A stretch of DNA of 64,000 bases from Alteriqipengyuania flavescens (GTDB lineage: Bacteria; Pseudomonadota; Alphaproteobacteria; Sphingomonadales; Sphingomonadaceae), in assembly GCF_030406725.1 (NCBI RefSeq), contig NZ_CP129107.1, positions 682,001 to 746,000 of the forward strand, read 5' to 3'. A model generated the notes under the pieces. The model did not search any database. It was given only the letters and a program-made list of their open reading frames with translations, and was not told where the DNA came from. Positions 62,581 through 64,000 of this stretch are shown here, in pieces. Position 1 is the first letter of the stretch, and each line of letters opens with the position of its first letter. A program made the position numbers and the translations under genes.

Positions 62581-62628
62581 CGATATAATTATGATATCAT
62601 ATTTATATCGGAAGAGGTGTTCGTTCAA
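62581..62628 (-). promoter_or_regulatory. Promoter and 30-bp palindromic operator of the SPFH/RHH operon
   Basis: At 62581-62610 lies an inverted repeat of 30 bases, symmetric at all but one pair, with the perfect core TATGATATCATA at 62590-62601 and arms CGATATAA / TTATATCG. It abuts the ribosome binding site of the SPFH gene. On the minus strand TTGAAC (62628-62623) precedes TATAAA (in the left arm) by 15 bp or TAAATA by 17 bp, so the palindrome would cover the -10 box. A dimer or tetramer of a ribbon-helix-helix repressor is the likely binder. Confidence 0.6.
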
Positions 62629-62656
62629 GCGAAACCGCCAAGCGAGGGCCAGGACC

Positions 62657-64000
62657 CTAATTCTCCCTGATCGCGCGCAGGAACGCCTCCCCATAGGCTT
62701 CCAGCTTCTTGGCGCCGACGCCGCCGATGCGCGACATTTCGTCGAGGTTCGCGGGGCGGAAGGCCGCCATGTCGCGCAGCACGGCATCGTGGAAGACCAC
62801 GTAGGGCGGCACCTGCGCCTCTTCCGCCAGCGTGCGGCGCAAGTCGCGCAGGGCTTCGAACAGCGGGTCGCCGACCGGGTTGGGCGTGGCGTTCGCGCGG
62901 CGCCGACGCTGCTTCTTCTGCGGCTCGACGATGCCGATGGGCACCTCGCCCTTCAGGATGTCCGGCGCATCGCCGCCGAGGGCGAGGCCGCCGTGCTCGG
63001 TCGGCACCAGCGCGCCGCGGGCTTGCAATGCGCGCGACAGGGGGCGCAGCAGCGCGGCCTCCTTCGCATCGACGATGCCGAACACGGACAGCCTGTCGTG
63101 ACCGCGCTGACGGACCCGCTCGTCCTCCACCCCGGTCAGCACCTTCTGCACATGGCCGAGGCCGAAGCTTTGCCCCGTCCGGTAGACGCCGGAAAGCAGT
63201 TTGCGGGCGAGCTCCGTCGCCTCGATCACGGTCGGCGGCTCCAGGCAGTTGTCGCAATTGCCACATTGGGCTGGCGGGTCTTCGCCGAAATGCCGCAGCA
63301 GCACCGCACGGCGGCAGCCCGCCGTCTCGACCAGCCCGGCAAGCGCTTCCAGCCGCGCCTGCTCGCCGGCCCGCCGCTCCGGCTCGATCTCCGCCAGCCG
63401 CTGGCGCGCGCGGGCGAAATCGTCCGCCCCCCACAGCATCAGCGCGTGGGCCGGATCGCCGTCGCGCCCCGCGCGGCCCGTTTCCTGGTAATAGGCCTCG
63501 ATCGACTTCGGCAAGCCGGCATGGGCGACGAAGCGCACGTCCGGCTTGTCGATCCCCATGCCGAAGGCGATTGTGGCGACCATCACCATGTCCTCGCTGG
63601 CGACGAAGGCCGCCTGGTTCGCGGCGCGCTCCTCCGCCGGCAGGCCCGCGTGATAGATCGAGACACTGCGCCCGCCCGCGCCCAGCTGCTGCGCCAGCCG
63701 CTCCACCTGCGCGCGGGTCTGCGCATAGACGATGCCGGGCCCCGCCTGCGCGTCCAGCAGCCGGGCAAGCTGGTTCGCCACGTTGTCGCGCGGGCCGATG
63801 GCATAGCGGATATTGGGCCGGTCGAACCCCGCCAGCACCAGTCCGTCCGCCGGAATGCCGAGCTGGGCCAGGATGTCGGCGCGAGTGTGCGCGTCCGCCG
63901 TGGCGGTCAGCGCCAGCCGCCCCGCTTCGGGGAACGCGTCGAGCAGCGGACGCAGCAGGCGGTAGTCGGGACGGAAATCGTGCCCCCATTCGGACACGCA
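62657..64000 (-). CDS. recQ: ATP-dependent DNA helicase RecQ (5' end off window)
   Basis: The C-terminal 447 residues of a RecQ helicase (3'-5' unwinding in recombination repair); the frame runs off the right edge in motif II (first visible CVSEWGHDFRPDYR, downstream of DEAH). Visible parts: motifs III-VI (LTATADAHTRADI, GFDRPNIRYAI, VATIAFGMGIDKPDVRFVAH, YYQETGRAGRDGDPAHALMLW), the RQC zinc-binding cysteines (GCRRAVLLRHFGEDPPAQCGNCDNCLEPP), a winged helix, and a C-terminal HRDC-like domain (FEALRDLRRTLAEEAQVPPYVVFHDAVLRDMA). Start unknown. No gene lies between it and the SPFH promoter. Confidence 0.95.
   Translation of the reverse strand, partial: CVSEWGHDFRPDYRLLRPLLDAFPEAGRLALTATADAHTRADILAQLGIPADGLVLAGFDRPNIRYAIGPRDNVANQLARLLDAQAGPGIVYAQTRAQVERLAQQLGAGGRSVSIYHAGLPAEERAANQAAFVASEDMVMVATIAFGMGIDKPDVRFVAHAGLPKSIEAYYQETGRAGRDGDPAHALMLWGADDFARARQRLAEIEPERRAGEQARLEALAGLVETAGCRRAVLLRHFGEDPPAQCGNCDNCLEPPTVIEATELARKLLSGVYRTGQSFGLGHVQKVLTGVEDERVRQRGHDRLSVFGIVDAKEAALLRPLSRALQARGALVPTEHGGLALGGDAPDILKGEVPIGIVEPQKKQRRRRANATPNPVGDPLFEALRDLRRTLAEEAQVPPYVVFHDAVLRDMAAFRPANLDEMSRIGGVGAKKLEAYGEAFLRAIREN

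Overview
The window is GC-rich (about two thirds G+C), gene-dense chromosomal DNA from an alphaproteobacterium. The gene content points to the order Sphingomonadales, most likely the Erythrobacteraceae (Erythrobacter/Altererythrobacter/Qipengyuania type). The signs are a leucine-degradation acyl-CoA dehydrogenase/carboxylase pair, HWE-type sensor kinases, a PEP-CTERM exosortase substrate, PII uridylyltransferase GlnD, several S9/M1/M24 peptidases, and a fused PabB-PabC. This taxonomic call is an inference from protein resemblance, not from a search. No rRNA, tRNA, phage, transposase or CRISPR array was seen.

Region by region. 1-3.9 kb (minus): a MATE efflux pump cut by the window edge, an endonuclease III gene (nth) broken by two in-frame amber codons, an old-yellow-enzyme reductase, and a second, intact HhH-GPD/Fe-S endonuclease III-like protein. 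3.9-4.7 kb: one unrecognised AT-richer gene wedged between that protein and guaA. 4.7-8.2 kb (minus): guaA, a TPR lipoprotein, and a PEP-CTERM protein gene that has a sigma-54 promoter and an amber codon at position 54. 8.6-12.3 kb (minus): sdaA, a ZIP-family transporter and an acyl-CoA synthetase. 12.4-15.7 kb: gyrB and a convergent membrane-anchored protein with a strong shared terminator. 15.9-25.1 kb: a hybrid histidine kinase, an acyltransferase, isovaleryl-CoA dehydrogenase plus methylcrotonyl-CoA carboxylase beta subunit, an HWE kinase and a two-gene osmolyte ABC importer whose permease is fused to its binding protein. 25.1-35.6 kb: a MidA-type methyltransferase, lgt, an acyl-CoA synthetase, glnD, a YggS protein, a ThiE/TenI-like protein and ftsK.

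35.8-38.6 kb is the most interesting block: a predicted outer-membrane beta-barrel, a 7TM protein related to the membrane part of inactive-transglutaminase proteins, and a RimK-like ATP-grasp ligase, all overlapping in translation. 38.6-45.8 kb: alanine dehydrogenase, a thioesterase, a DUF2939-like protein, oligopeptidase B, a possible 6S-like RNA, an aminopeptidase P, and small VOC and cupin proteins. 46.0-51.5 kb: an EF-hand protein, a response regulator and a sensor kinase in one operon behind tandem 10-bp repeats, then an M1 aminopeptidase lipoprotein. 51.5-60.3 kb: a HerA-like ATPase, pabBC, a pseudouridine synthase, arfB, rpmG, lolA, xth, ribA, psd and a DksA/TraR-type zinc finger protein. 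60.4-64 kb: a beta-helix protein, a ribbon-helix-helix protein paired with an SPFH membrane protein behind a 30-bp near-perfect palindrome, and recQ running off the right edge.

Most genes are housekeeping and intact. The unusual signals are three amber nonsense codons within 7 kb in otherwise good reading frames, the AT-rich orphan at the 3' side of guaA, the barrel/7TM/ATP-grasp cassette with its internal repeat-flanked insertion, and the SPFH/RHH operon with its operator-like palindrome.
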